DNA of 64,000 bases from Streptomyces sp. NBC_01288 (GTDB lineage Bacteria > Actinomycetota > Actinomycetes > Streptomycetales > Streptomycetaceae), in NCBI RefSeq assembly GCF_035982055.1, contig NZ_CP108427.1:10043001-10107000 (forward strand). The letters are read 5' to 3'. The first letter of the stretch is position 1. Every line of letters begins with the position of its first letter. A model generated the notes under the pieces. The model made no database searches. It was given only the letters and a program-made list of their open reading frames with translations, and was not told the DNA's origin. Shown piece after piece: positions 8,578 through 18,481 of the stretch. A program made the position numbers and the translations under genes.

Positions 8578-8594
8578 AGAGAGTGCAATTCTCA
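8578..8594. promoter_or_regulatory. GAGAAT-type palindrome, site 1 (weakest)
   Basis: Reads AGAGAGT-gca-ATTCTCA, matching the consensus nGAGAATnnnATTCTCn with two left-arm mismatches. A wider symmetry, TGAGA to TCTCA, covers 8576-8594. It is centred in the 64-base gap between the divergent KshB-like reductase and acyl-CoA ligase genes, where it could control both. Confidence 0.55.
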
Positions 8595-8616
8595 AAGACG
8601 AGAGGAAGTTCCTGTC

Positions 8617-10152
<1,536 letters not shown>

Positions 10153-10155
<3 letters not shown>

Positions 10156-10169
10156 GAATATGATTCTCG
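10153..10169. promoter_or_regulatory. GAGAAT-type palindrome, site 2
   Basis: Reads TGAGAAT-atg-ATTCTCG, a near-perfect inverted repeat with a three-base spacer. The first three bases are the stop codon of the upstream ligase. The site lies 21 bases ahead of the amidohydrolase start, so it probably marks an internal, regulated promoter for the operon 10191-18114. Confidence 0.8.
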
Positions 10170-10190
10170 CAATCTGCGAAGGAGGATCTC

Positions 10191-11369
10191 ATGCCATCGC
10201 GTGTGCCGCCGTATCCACTGTTCGACGCGGACAACCACCTGTACGAGACGGAGGATGCGCTCACCCGGTACCTGCCCAAGCAGTACGCGAGCGCCATCCA
10301 GTACGTGCAGGTGAAGGGCCGTACGAAGATCGCCATCCGCGGTCAGATCAGCGACTACATCCCCAACCCCACCTTCGAGGTCGTCGCCCGGCCCGGCGCG
10401 TGGGAGGACTACTTCCGCGAGGGGAACCCGGAGGGCAAGTCCCACCGGGAGCTGTTCGGCGAGCCGATGCGGTCGATCCCCGCGTTCCGTGAACCCGGGC
10501 CGCGCATGGCGCTCATGGACGACCTGGGCATCCACCAGACGCTGATGTTCCCGACCCTCGCCAGCCTGGTCGAGGAACGCATGCGGGACGACCCGGAGCT
10601 GATCCACGTCGTCGTGCACGCCCTCAACCAATGGCTGCACGAGACCTGGCAGTTCAACTACAAGAACCGCATTTTCACCACCCCGGTGATCAGCCTGCCG
10701 ATCCTGGACAAGGCGATCGCCGAGCTGGAGTGGTGCCTGGAGCGCGGCGCGAGGGCGATTCTCATCCGGCCCGCCCCGGTCCCCGGCTACGGCGGCTCGC
10801 GGTCCTTCGCGCTGCCGGAGTTCGACCCCTTCTGGAAGCGGGTCGAGGAGGCGGGCGTGCTGGTGGCCATGCACTCCTCCGACAGCGGCTACTCGCGCTA
10901 CTCCAGCGACTGGGAGGGCAAGAGCCAGGAGATGACGCCGTTCCAGGCACAGGTCTTCCGGATGATGTCCGAGTGGCGCCCAGTCACCGACGCGGTCGCG
11001 TCCTGGGTCTGCCACGGAGCCCTGTTCCGCTTCCCGGAACTCAAGGTCTCGGTCATCGAGAACGGCTCTTCCTGGCTGCTGCCGCTGCTCGACCAACTGG
11101 GCAGCACCTACAAGAAGCAGCCGAAGGGCTTCCTGGGCGACCCGGTCGAAGAGGTCAGGAAGCGGATCCACATCAGCCCGTTCTGGGAGGAGGACATGGC
11201 CGCGCTCTCCGAGGTCGTCGGAGTCGAGCGGGTCCTGTTCGGGTCCGACTACCCGCACCCCGAGGGGCTGGCCGACCCGGTCTCCTACATCGACGCGCTC
11301 CAGGGCATGAAGGAGGCCGACCAGGCCAAGATCATGGGCGGCAACCTCGCCCGGTTGATCGGCGTATGA
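10191..11369 (+). CDS. Amidohydrolase family 2 (ACMSD-like TIM-barrel) protein
   Basis: 392 residues. It starts with FDADNHLYE in place of the usual DxHxH metal motif, carries HSS in mid-sequence, and ends with GSDYPHPEG, the typical C-terminal metal motif of the amidohydrolase-2 family. Members hydrolyse C-C or C-N bonds or decarboxylate (ACMSD, gamma-resorcylate decarboxylase). A paralogue with DDHIIEPPD at the same place is at 31054. A GAAGGAGG ribosome-binding site precedes the ATG. It opens an eight-gene operon and is coupled to the next ligase by ATGA. The actual reaction is unknown; ring opening or decarboxylation is plausible. Confidence 0.88.
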   Translation: MPSRVPPYPLFDADNHLYETEDALTRYLPKQYASAIQYVQVKGRTKIAIRGQISDYIPNPTFEVVARPGAWEDYFREGNPEGKSHRELFGEPMRSIPAFREPGPRMALMDDLGIHQTLMFPTLASLVEERMRDDPELIHVVVHALNQWLHETWQFNYKNRIFTTPVISLPILDKAIAELEWCLERGARAILIRPAPVPGYGGSRSFALPEFDPFWKRVEEAGVLVAMHSSDSGYSRYSSDWEGKSQEMTPFQAQVFRMMSEWRPVTDAVASWVCHGALFRFPELKVSVIENGSSWLLPLLDQLGSTYKKQPKGFLGDPVEEVRKRIHISPFWEEDMAALSEVVGVERVLFGSDYPHPEGLADPVSYIDALQGMKEADQAKIMGGNLARLIGV

Positions 11370-12793
11370 CCTGGGAGAGCATCCCGCAGATGGTGCTGAG
11401 CGCGGCCGACCGCTTCGGTGATGCCGAAGCCGTGGTGGACGGCCCGCTCCGCCTCACGTTCACCGAGCTGGTCGAGCGGGTGCGTGTGGCTGCGGGTGCG
11501 TTCGTGTCGGCCGGGGTGGAGCAGGGCGACCGGGTCGCGATCTGGGCGCCCAACTCCGCCGAGTGGATCGTCGCCGCCTTCGGTCTGATGACCGCGGGCG
11601 GTGTGGTGGTGCCGGTGAACACCCGGTTCAAGGCGGACGAGGCGCACGACATCATCGTGCGCAGCGGTGCGAAGGCCGTTCTCGTCCAGGAGGGCTTCCT
11701 CGGCCTGGACTTCAAAGCGCCGCCAGGCGTGCCCGTGATCGACCTCAAGTCCGGTTTCCTGGCGAGCGGTTCACCCTTCGAGCGGAAGGTGACCGGCGAC
11801 CAGGTCAGCGACATCGTCTTCACCTCGGGCACCACCGGCCGGCCCAAGGGCGTCCTGATGACCCACGCCCAGACGCTCCGGCTGTACGCGGAGTGGTGCG
11901 ACCTGGCCGGGGTCAGGGAGGGCGACCGCTATCTGATCGTCAACCCGTTCTTCCACATCTTCGGCTTCAAGGCGGGCATGGTCGCGTCGCTCATCCGCGG
12001 CATGACCATCCTGCCCGTGCCCGTCTTCGACGTGGACACCGTCCTCGACCTGGTCGAGCGCGAGAGGGTGACGGTCCTGCCCGGCCCGCCGACGCTCTAC
12101 CACTCGCTGCTCACCGACCGCGGCACAAGAGACCTGTCCTCACTGCGAGTTGCGGTGACCGGGGCCGCCGACATCCCGGTCGAACTGATCCGCCGCGTGC
12201 TGACCGAACTGCCCTTCACCTCGATCATGACGGGCTACGGCCTGACCGAGGCGGGGACAGCGACTGCCACCCGGCCCGGCGACTCCTTCGAGGACATCGC
12301 CACCACCGTCGGCACTCCTTGCGACGGCGTAGAGGTCGAAATCGCCGACGACGGCGAGGTGTTGGTCCGCGGCTACAGCGTGATGCGCGGCTACTTCAAC
12401 GACCCCGACGCGACCGCCGAAGCCATCGACGAGGACGGCTGGCTGCACACCGGGGACCTCGGCACGCTCGACGAGCGCGGCTACCTGAGGATCGTCGGCC
12501 GCAAGAAGGACATGTTCATCGTCGGCGGCTTCAACGCCTACCCGGCCGAGATCGAGGGCTTCCTGATGGAACACCCGGCGGTCGCCCAGGCCGCCGTGAT
12601 CGGCGTCCCGGACGAACGGATGGGACAGGTCGGCAAGGCCTTCGTCGTCCTCCGACAGCCGCTGACCGCCGACGAGTTGATCGAGTGGAGCCGGCTCCGC
12701 ATGGCCGGGTTCAAGGTGCCCCGGACCGTGGAGTTCCTCACGGAACTGCCGCTGAACGCCACCGGAAAAGTGATGAAGGACCTCCTGCGATGA
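11366..12793 (+). CDS. AMP-dependent acyl-CoA ligase, FadD3-like
   Basis: 475 residues. Motifs in order: FTSGTTGRPKG, NPFFHIFGFKAG, a GPPTLYHSLL segment, YGLTEA, WLHTGDLGTLDERGYL, GRKKDMFIVGGFNAYPAEIE and the Lys in NATGKVMK. The NPFFHxFGxKAG and FNxYPAEIE signatures are shared with FadD3, which activates the bicyclic steroid remnant HIP, and with the ligase at 41598. Four-base overlaps with both neighbours place it firmly in the mutase operon. The likely job is CoA activation of a bulky or branched carboxylate; the steroid-like substrate is inference from family resemblance. Confidence 0.93.
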   Translation: MTWESIPQMVLSAADRFGDAEAVVDGPLRLTFTELVERVRVAAGAFVSAGVEQGDRVAIWAPNSAEWIVAAFGLMTAGGVVVPVNTRFKADEAHDIIVRSGAKAVLVQEGFLGLDFKAPPGVPVIDLKSGFLASGSPFERKVTGDQVSDIVFTSGTTGRPKGVLMTHAQTLRLYAEWCDLAGVREGDRYLIVNPFFHIFGFKAGMVASLIRGMTILPVPVFDVDTVLDLVERERVTVLPGPPTLYHSLLTDRGTRDLSSLRVAVTGAADIPVELIRRVLTELPFTSIMTGYGLTEAGTATATRPGDSFEDIATTVGTPCDGVEVEIADDGEVLVRGYSVMRGYFNDPDATAEAIDEDGWLHTGDLGTLDERGYLRIVGRKKDMFIVGGFNAYPAEIEGFLMEHPAVAQAAVIGVPDERMGQVGKAFVVLRQPLTADELIEWSRLRMAGFKVPRTVEFLTELPLNATGKVMKDLLR

Positions 12794-14391
12794 CGCCTCC
12801 CACACCGCCCCAGGGCGACGACCTCGTCCGGACCGCGTCCGGCCTGCCCCTCAAACCGGTCTACGGCCCCGACGACGTCGGCACCGCACCGCCCGCGCCG
12901 GGCAACTTCCCCTTCACGCGCGGCAATTACGCCACCGGCTACCGGGGACGGCTGTGGACGCTGCGCCAGTACTCCGGCTTCGGCACCGCCGAATCCTCCA
13001 ACCTCCGTTACCACTACCTTCTCCAACAGGGCGGCACGGGACTCTCCGTGGCACTCGACCTGCCCACGCAGTGCGGCTACGACTCCGACGACCCCGAAGT
13101 GACCGAGGAGGTCGGCCGGGTGGGCGTCGCCGTCGACACTCTCGCCGACGCCGAGGTCCTCTTCGAGGGCATCCCGCTGGACAGGATCAGCACCAGCTTC
13201 ACCATCAACGGAACGGCCGCGATCCTGCTCGCCTTCTACGTCGCCGCGGCCGAACGGGCTGGTGTGCCCAGGGCGAAACTCACCGGGACGATCCAGAACG
13301 ACATCCTCAAGGAGTACGCGTCCAGGGGCACTTGGATCTGGCCGGCCGAGCCGTCGCTGCGCCTCATCGCCGACACCATCGAGTTCTGCGCGGCCGAAGT
13401 GCCGCGCTTCAACGCCATCTCGGTCGCCGGCTCGCACTTCCGCGACGCCGGCGCCAACGCCGTACAGGAGATGGCCTTCACGCTCGCGGACGGGGTCACC
13501 TACTGCGACACGGTGCTGGCCCGCGGCCGTATGACGATCGATCAGTTCGCCCCGCAGGTCTCCTTCTTCTTCTACACGCACGGCGACTTCTTCGAGGAGG
13601 TCGCCAAGTACCGTGCCGGACGCAGGCGTTGGGCGACCATCGTGCGCGAGCGGTACGGGGCGGACAGCGACAAGGCCGCCATGTTCCGCTTCGGCTGCGT
13701 CGCCGGAGGCGCCTCGCTGTACGCGCCGCAGGCGCAGAACAACACCGTCCGCGTCGCCTACGAGGCGCTCGCCTCGGTCCTCGGCGGCGTCCAGTCGATG
13801 TTCACGGCGGCCTGGGACGAGCCGTTCGCCCTGCCCAGCGAGGAGTCGGCGACACTCGCCCTGCGCACCCAGCAGATCCTCGCCCACGAGACCGGCGTCA
13901 CCCGGGTCGCGGACCCGCTCGGCGGCTCGTACTTCGTCGAGGCACTCACCGACGCCACCGAGGCCCGGATCGTCGAGATCATGGACGACCTGGAGCGCTA
14001 CGGCGGCATGGTCCGGGCCATCGAGGACGGCTACCTCCAGACCCTCATCGCCGACGAGGCCTACCAGTCGCACCGCGAGGTCGAGGCGGGCACCCGGCCG
14101 GTCGTCGGCGTCAACCGCTTCGTCTCCGAGGAACCCCCGCCCGACCTCGCCACGTACGAACTCGACGCGGAAGGCCGCGACCGGCAGCTGAAACGGCTCG
14201 CCGACGTCAAGGCCACCCGCGACGCGGCTCTCGTACGGCAACGCCTCGCCGAACTGACCCGCGCCGCGGAAGGTACCGAGAACCTCATGCCCATCCTGAT
14301 CGACTGCGCCAACGCCTACTGCACGGTCGGCGAGATGGTCGCCGCGCTCAAGGCGGTCTGGGGCGAGTTCCAGCAGCCGGTGGTGTTCTGA
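12790..14391 (+). CDS. B12-dependent acyl-CoA mutase large subunit (MCM family, divergent)
   Basis: 533 residues covering only the TIM-barrel substrate domain; the cobalamin domain is a separate gene next door. By eye alignment to methylmalonyl-CoA mutase, Tyr61 (in RQYSGFGTAESSN) matches Tyr89, Ala88 matches Ala116 and Arg179 (KEYASRGTW) matches Arg207, which is the methylmalonyl-type set rather than Phe/Gln (isobutyryl) or Ile/Asp (2-hydroxyisobutyryl). However, the SGYH pair reads GSH at 214-216, so Tyr243 is replaced by Ser215 while His216 stays. It is coupled to both neighbours by overlaps. It should rearrange a carbon skeleton of an acyl-CoA; the substrate is open. Confidence 0.9.
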   Translation: MTPPTPPQGDDLVRTASGLPLKPVYGPDDVGTAPPAPGNFPFTRGNYATGYRGRLWTLRQYSGFGTAESSNLRYHYLLQQGGTGLSVALDLPTQCGYDSDDPEVTEEVGRVGVAVDTLADAEVLFEGIPLDRISTSFTINGTAAILLAFYVAAAERAGVPRAKLTGTIQNDILKEYASRGTWIWPAEPSLRLIADTIEFCAAEVPRFNAISVAGSHFRDAGANAVQEMAFTLADGVTYCDTVLARGRMTIDQFAPQVSFFFYTHGDFFEEVAKYRAGRRRWATIVRERYGADSDKAAMFRFGCVAGGASLYAPQAQNNTVRVAYEALASVLGGVQSMFTAAWDEPFALPSEESATLALRTQQILAHETGVTRVADPLGGSYFVEALTDATEARIVEIMDDLERYGGMVRAIEDGYLQTLIADEAYQSHREVEAGTRPVVGVNRFVSEEPPPDLATYELDAEGRDRQLKRLADVKATRDAALVRQRLAELTRAAEGTENLMPILIDCANAYCTVGEMVAALKAVWGEFQQPVVF

Positions 14392-14789
14392 TGAAAGCCC
14401 GCGTACTGGTCGCCAAACCGGGACTCGACGGACACGACCGCGGCGCCAAGATCGTCGCACGGACCCTGCGCGACGCGGGCTTCGAGGTCATCTTCACCGG
14501 GATCCGGCAGCGCGTCGACGACATCGTGGCCGTCGCCGTCCAGGAGGACGTGGCGGTGGTCGGACTCAGCATCCTCTCCGGCGCGCACCTCGCGCTGACC
14601 ACCCGGGTGATCGAGGGGCTGCGCGCCACGGGGTCCGAGGACATCGCCGTCGTGGTGGGCGGCACCATCCCACCTGCCGACGTGCCGAAGCTGCTCACCG
14701 CGGGAGCCGCCGCGGTCTTCCCGACGGGCACGCCGCTCGACGCCCTCGTGGCCCAGATGCGCGCTCTGACATCCGTCACCTCGCCATGA
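14391..14789 (+). CDS. Cobalamin-binding small subunit of acyl-CoA mutase
   Basis: 132 residues forming a lone B12-binding Rossmann domain. The base-off/His-on motif D-x-H-x-x-G is Asp13-His15-Gly18, followed by the SILSG loop and VVGGTIPP. It starts on the last base of the large-subunit stop (TGATG), so the two are made together. This two-gene layout is that of isobutyryl-CoA mutase, 2-hydroxyisobutyryl-CoA mutase and archaeal methylmalonyl-CoA mutase. No MeaB/ArgK-type reactivating GTPase is adjacent. Confidence 0.93.
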   Translation: MKARVLVAKPGLDGHDRGAKIVARTLRDAGFEVIFTGIRQRVDDIVAVAVQEDVAVVGLSILSGAHLALTTRVIEGLRATGSEDIAVVVGGTIPPADVPKLLTAGAAAVFPTGTPLDALVAQMRALTSVTSP

Positions 14790-14820
14790 CCCGGCGGCGA
14801 CCCGAAAACCTGGAGGCAGC

Positions 14821-15777
14821 GTGCGTATCGGAGTGATGATCGGGCCCGAACGCGGGGACTCGGTCCGCAAGGTCACACGGATGATCGACGACGTGACATG
14901 GGCCGAGAAGGCGGGCTTCGACACCGTGTGGGTGCCACAGATCCCGACCGACTTCGACGCGCTCACCGCGATCGCGCTGATGGGCGCGCGCACCGAGCGG
15001 ATCGAACTCGGCACCGCCGTCGTGCCGTTGCAGGCCCAGCACCCCATCGCCCTTGCCCGGCAGGCGATTTCGGCCCAGGCGGCCGCGGGAGGACGCTTGG
15101 CGCTCGGCCTCGGACCGTCCCACCACTGGATCATCCGGGACATGCTGGGGCTGCCGTACGAGAAACCGGCCGCCTTCACCCGCGACTACCTGGACGTCCT
15201 GGACGCCGCGTTCGGCGGAACGGACATGGTCGATGTCGAGAACGACACTTTCACCGTCCACAACCCGCTCACCCTCGCCCCGGTCTCCCCGCTGCCGGTC
15301 CTGATCGCGGCCCTCGGCCCGGTCATGCTGCGGCTCGCCGGAGAACGTGCCGACGGGACCGTGCTCTGGATGGCCGACGAACGCGCCGTCGCCGAACACG
15401 TCGTCCCCCGCATCACCAAGGCCGCCGAGAGCGCCGGACGCCCGGCACCGCGGATCGTCGCGGGCATCCCGGTCTGCCTGTGCAGCCCCGACCGCGTCGA
15501 CGAGGCCCGCGAGCGCGCCAACCGCATCCTCGGCGAGGCCGAGATCTCGCCCAACTACCAACGCGTTCTCGAATACGGCGACGCCCGCGACGTCGGCGAC
15601 CTGTGCGCGGCGGGCGACGAGAACGCCATTGCCGCCCGCTTCAAGCGGTTCGCGGACGCAGGGGTCACCGATCTCTCCGTACGGCTGCTGCCCATCGGCG
15701 ACAACCGCGACGAGCTGGTCGCCTCCAAGTACCGCACCCGCGACATGCTCGCCGCCCTCGCCGCGGACCTGCGATGA
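14821..15777 (+). CDS. LLM-class F420-dependent oxidoreductase
   Basis: 318 residues, a luciferase-like TIM barrel. Supporting segments are the N-terminal EKAGFDTVWVPQ, the ELGTAVVPL strand, GRLALGLGPSHHW and a C-terminal TDLSVRLLP segment. Actinobacterial members generally use coenzyme F420 for hydride transfer rather than flavin monooxygenation. The GTG start lies 31 bases after the B12 subunit and follows CTGGAGG. The stop overlaps the next start. It may reduce or oxidise an acyl-CoA or ketone intermediate in the mutase branch; this is context only. Confidence 0.88.
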   Translation: MRIGVMIGPERGDSVRKVTRMIDDVTWAEKAGFDTVWVPQIPTDFDALTAIALMGARTERIELGTAVVPLQAQHPIALARQAISAQAAAGGRLALGLGPSHHWIIRDMLGLPYEKPAAFTRDYLDVLDAAFGGTDMVDVENDTFTVHNPLTLAPVSPLPVLIAALGPVMLRLAGERADGTVLWMADERAVAEHVVPRITKAAESAGRPAPRIVAGIPVCLCSPDRVDEARERANRILGEAEISPNYQRVLEYGDARDVGDLCAAGDENAIAARFKRFADAGVTDLSVRLLPIGDNRDELVASKYRTRDMLAALAADLR

Positions 15778-16832
15778 CCGCCGGACCGCTCGACGGCATC
15801 CGCATCCTGGAGGTCGGCCACATGCTGGCCGGCCCCTACGCCACGATGATGCTCGCCGACCTCGGCGCCGAGGTCACCAAGATCGAACCGCCGGGCGGTG
15901 ACATCTCCCGCCAGGTGAGCGACGCCTACTTCGCGAGCCTCAACCGCGGCAAACGCAGCGTCCGCCTCGACCTCACGACCGACGACGGACAGGCCCGCCT
16001 CGGTGAACTCCTCGCCGACGCCCACGCGTTGCTCGTCAACCTCAAACCGTCGGCCATCCACCGACTGGGCCTGACCTACGACGTGCTGCGCAAGTGGAAC
16101 GACCGGATCGTGTGCGTCGCGCTCACCGGATACGGCCTGGATGCGGGCGACGAGCCCGCCTTCGACTATGTGGTGCAGGCGGCCACGGGAGTCGCCGCCC
16201 TCACCGGCCACCCGGACGACCCGCCGACGCTGCCCGGTTACTCCTCGGCCGACAACTCCTCAGGCCTGACAGCCGCGTTGGGGCTCCTCGCCCAGATCGT
16301 CTCCGGGCGCGGCGGCCAAGTGGAGGTGTCGCTGAGGGATGTGATGCTGTCTCAGCTCAACTACCGCGCCTCCGCCTACCTGAACGAGGGTGTCGAACCA
16401 CGCCGGCTGCCGCTCGGCGCGCACTCCTACTACGTACCGGCCCAGCTCTTTCCCACCGCCGAAGGCTACTTGGCGCTCTTCATCACCCACGACGGCTTCT
16501 GGAAGTCCTTCGCCACCGAGGCCGGCGTCCAGGGATTCCCCACCATGGCCGAACGCGCGGAGCGGCGCGAGGAGGTGCTGGCCGCCGTGACGGAGGCCCT
16601 GGCCGGGGACACCGCCGCGGCCTGGGAGGCGCGGCTGCGTCCGCTCGGGGTGCCGGCGGCTGCCGTACGGACGCTGCCGCAGGCGCTGGCGGCGACACCG
16701 GAGGCCGTGGTGACGGCCGGGGACTTCCGGCTGGTGCGCAGTTCCGTGCGGGTCGAGGGGTACGAGCCGGAGTACGGGCCGCCGCCCCGACTGGGCGAGC
16801 ATGACGTTTCCGGGGTGGTGGGGGAGTCGTGA
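15774..16832 (+). CDS. CaiB/BaiF-type CoA-transferase (family III)
   Basis: 352 residues. The N-terminal Rossmann part (GIRILEVGHMLAGPYATMMLADLGAEVTKIEPP) and NRGKRSVRLDL are typical, and the catalytic Asp lies in AFDYVVQAATG at about residues 123-133. The later small domain (LFPTAEGYLALF, LGVPAAAVRT) follows in the normal order, which makes it a good reference for the permuted homologue at 34204. Family III enzymes move CoA between carboxylates, or act as racemases (alpha-methylacyl-CoA racemase is in the same family). It overlaps both neighbours by four bases. Confidence 0.9.
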   Translation: MTAGPLDGIRILEVGHMLAGPYATMMLADLGAEVTKIEPPGGDISRQVSDAYFASLNRGKRSVRLDLTTDDGQARLGELLADAHALLVNLKPSAIHRLGLTYDVLRKWNDRIVCVALTGYGLDAGDEPAFDYVVQAATGVAALTGHPDDPPTLPGYSSADNSSGLTAALGLLAQIVSGRGGQVEVSLRDVMLSQLNYRASAYLNEGVEPRRLPLGAHSYYVPAQLFPTAEGYLALFITHDGFWKSFATEAGVQGFPTMAERAERREEVLAAVTEALAGDTAAAWEARLRPLGVPAAAVRTLPQALAATPEAVVTAGDFRLVRSSVRVEGYEPEYGPPPRLGEHDVSGVVGES

Positions 16833-17284
16833 GAGCGGAGGACCAGTTCCATCTCGGGTTTGTCGTCGAGGACTTCGAGGGGACGCTGGCCGAGTTCACG
16901 GCCGCGTTCGGGTACGAGTGGTGCGCCGAGATCGGCGGGGCGGTACCGCTGACGCTGCCGACCGGAAACGCCGTTCTCGACATCAGCTGCGCCTACTCCC
17001 GGACGCAGCCCCGGCTGGAGATCGTCCGCCGTATCCCGGGAACACTGTGGGAACCGGTGGCCGGCGGGGGTGTGCACCACGTCGGCTACTGGTCCGACGA
17101 CGTCGCCGCGGACGCGGCCGAACTCACCCGGCAGGGCTTCACGACCGAGGCGACCCGAGCCGGTTCCGGCGGCGCGCCCTTCGCCTTCCTGCGCGCCCCG
17201 AGCGGGCTGCTCGTGGAACTCGTGGACCGGGTGGCGCGGCCGGGGCTGGAAAAGCTTTGGAGCCACGGAGGAGAGGGCGCATGA
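16829..17284 (+). CDS. VOC/glyoxalase-fold protein, methylmalonyl-CoA-epimerase-like
   Basis: 151 residues with two beta-alpha-beta-beta-beta modules. Likely metal ligands are His8, Glu64, His84 (in GGGVHHVGYWSDDV) and Glu130 (SGLLVELVDR), laid out like His/Gln/His/Glu of methylmalonyl-CoA epimerase, with Glu in place of Gln. Its place in the same operon as a B12 mutase supports an acyl-CoA epimerase role, though dioxygenases and lactoylglutathione lyases share the fold. The GTG start overlaps the CoA-transferase stop and its own stop overlaps the SDR start. Confidence 0.82.
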   Translation: MRAEDQFHLGFVVEDFEGTLAEFTAAFGYEWCAEIGGAVPLTLPTGNAVLDISCAYSRTQPRLEIVRRIPGTLWEPVAGGGVHHVGYWSDDVAADAAELTRQGFTTEATRAGSGGAPFAFLRAPSGLLVELVDRVARPGLEKLWSHGGEGA

Positions 17285-18114
17285 CGACCGTAGGCATCGC
17301 GACCGGCGCCGGGCGCGGCATGGGACTGGCCTGCGCGCGGCGGCTCACGGACCTGGTGGACACGCTGCTGCTGGTGGACCGGGACGAGCTGGCCGTGACC
17401 GCCGCGGCGAAGGAACTGGCCGCCGCGGACGAGGAGATCGAGGTCGAACCCTTCGTCCTCGACATCACGGACAGGGCCGGTCTGTCCCGACTCGCCGCCC
17501 GCGTCGCCGAGTTGGGCCCATTGAGGGCCGTGTCGCACGCCGCCGGGATCTCGCCCACCATGGCCGACTGGCGGCGCATCTTCGAGGTCGACCTCGTCGG
17601 CACCGCACTCCTGGCCGAGGCACTCCGCCCGCTCGCCACCGAGGGGACCGCGATGGTGTGCTTCGCCTCGATGGCCCCGCTCCTCGGCAACCTGGAGGCC
17701 GATCCCGCCGTGGCGGCGATCCTCGACGATCCGCTGCGGGACGACTTCCTCGACCGGCTGCGTGAGGCCCTCGGACCTGCCGTGGAGAACACCGGTCTCG
17801 CGTACGCGTGGGCCAAGCACGGGGTGCACCGGTTCGTCCGGCGGGAGGCGGTGCGGCTCGGACCGTACGGCGCCCGGGTGTGTTCCGTCTCGCCGGGCGT
17901 CATCGACACCCCTCAGGGGCAGCAGGAGGCCTCGGCCCAGCCCGCCATGGCCGCTCTGGTGGAGCAGACGCCGCTCGGGCGGGTGGGCCGGGCCGAGGAC
18001 GTCGCGGCTGCGGTGGCGTTTCTGTTGTCGGACGAGGCCGCTTTCGTTTCCGGGATCGACGTTCTCGTCGACGGTGGGGTCTGTGCGGCGGTGCGAGAAC
18101 GCGCCGGGCGGTGA
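17281..18114 (+). CDS. Short-chain dehydrogenase/reductase with insertion before the active site
   Basis: 277 residues. The cofactor motif reads ATGAGRGMG (8-16), and the catalytic YxxxK is YAWAK. Between the Ser-containing strand (CFASMAPL) and the Tyr there is an extra segment of roughly 35 residues that most SDRs lack; an insertion at this position is known in bacterial 3-alpha-hydroxysteroid dehydrogenase. That hints at a polycyclic hydroxyl substrate, without proving it. This is the last gene of the operon starting at 10191, coupled by a four-base overlap to the VOC gene. Confidence 0.88.
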   Translation: MTTVGIATGAGRGMGLACARRLTDLVDTLLLVDRDELAVTAAAKELAAADEEIEVEPFVLDITDRAGLSRLAARVAELGPLRAVSHAAGISPTMADWRRIFEVDLVGTALLAEALRPLATEGTAMVCFASMAPLLGNLEADPAVAAILDDPLRDDFLDRLREALGPAVENTGLAYAWAKHGVHRFVRREAVRLGPYGARVCSVSPGVIDTPQGQQEASAQPAMAALVEQTPLGRVGRAEDVAAAVAFLLSDEAAFVSGIDVLVDGGVCAAVRERAGR

Positions 18115-18168
18115 CCGGTCAGCGGCTGTCGGAGGCGGGGCGCGCCATGGACGGAGCGCGCCGCTTCC

Positions 18169-18354
18169 TCAGCGTCGACGGCCGCTGCTGCGCCGGGCGG
18201 ACCAGCCGGAGCCCACGCCGGCCGAGTGCGCGGCGAGGAAGGCGAGCCCGAGAAGCATGAGGCTCGTCGAGCTGAAGACGATCTGGGTCGACGTCTCGGT
18301 GATTCTGATGATGAAGGCGATGAAGAAGAGTGCGGCCGCCACGAATGCAAGCAT
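18169..18354 (-). CDS. Small membrane protein, function unknown
   Basis: 61 residues. Two hydrophobic stretches (AFVAAALFFIAFII and LMLLGLAFLAA) flank a short polar loop, and the C-terminus is basic (SARRSSGRRR), so it is likely a two-helix membrane peptide with a cytosolic tail. A TAGGGG element precedes the ATG. It stands alone between two hairpin-bounded operons. I recognise no named family; very short streptomycete membrane proteins of this kind are common. Confidence 0.6.
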   Translation of the reverse strand: MLAFVAAALFFIAFIIRITETSTQIVFSSTSLMLLGLAFLAAHSAGVGSGWSARRSSGRRR

Positions 18355-18380
18355 CTGTTAACCCCTATGGATAGACGGCG

Positions 18381-18403
18381 AGCCACCGGTGATCCCGGTG
18401 GCT
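18381..18403. terminator. Hairpin terminator after the SDR gene
   Basis: A perfect nine-base stem (AGCCACCGG with CCGGTGGCT) and a five-base loop, about 80 bases beyond the leftward SDR stop and upstream of the small membrane-protein gene. No T-run follows. Confidence 0.65.
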
Positions 18404-18481
18404 GCGCCGTTGTCTCCCGAGTGCCCCGGAAGATGCCGAACAGTCATGCGCGTCCCGCGTCGCCCGCAGGCCAACTGCCTT

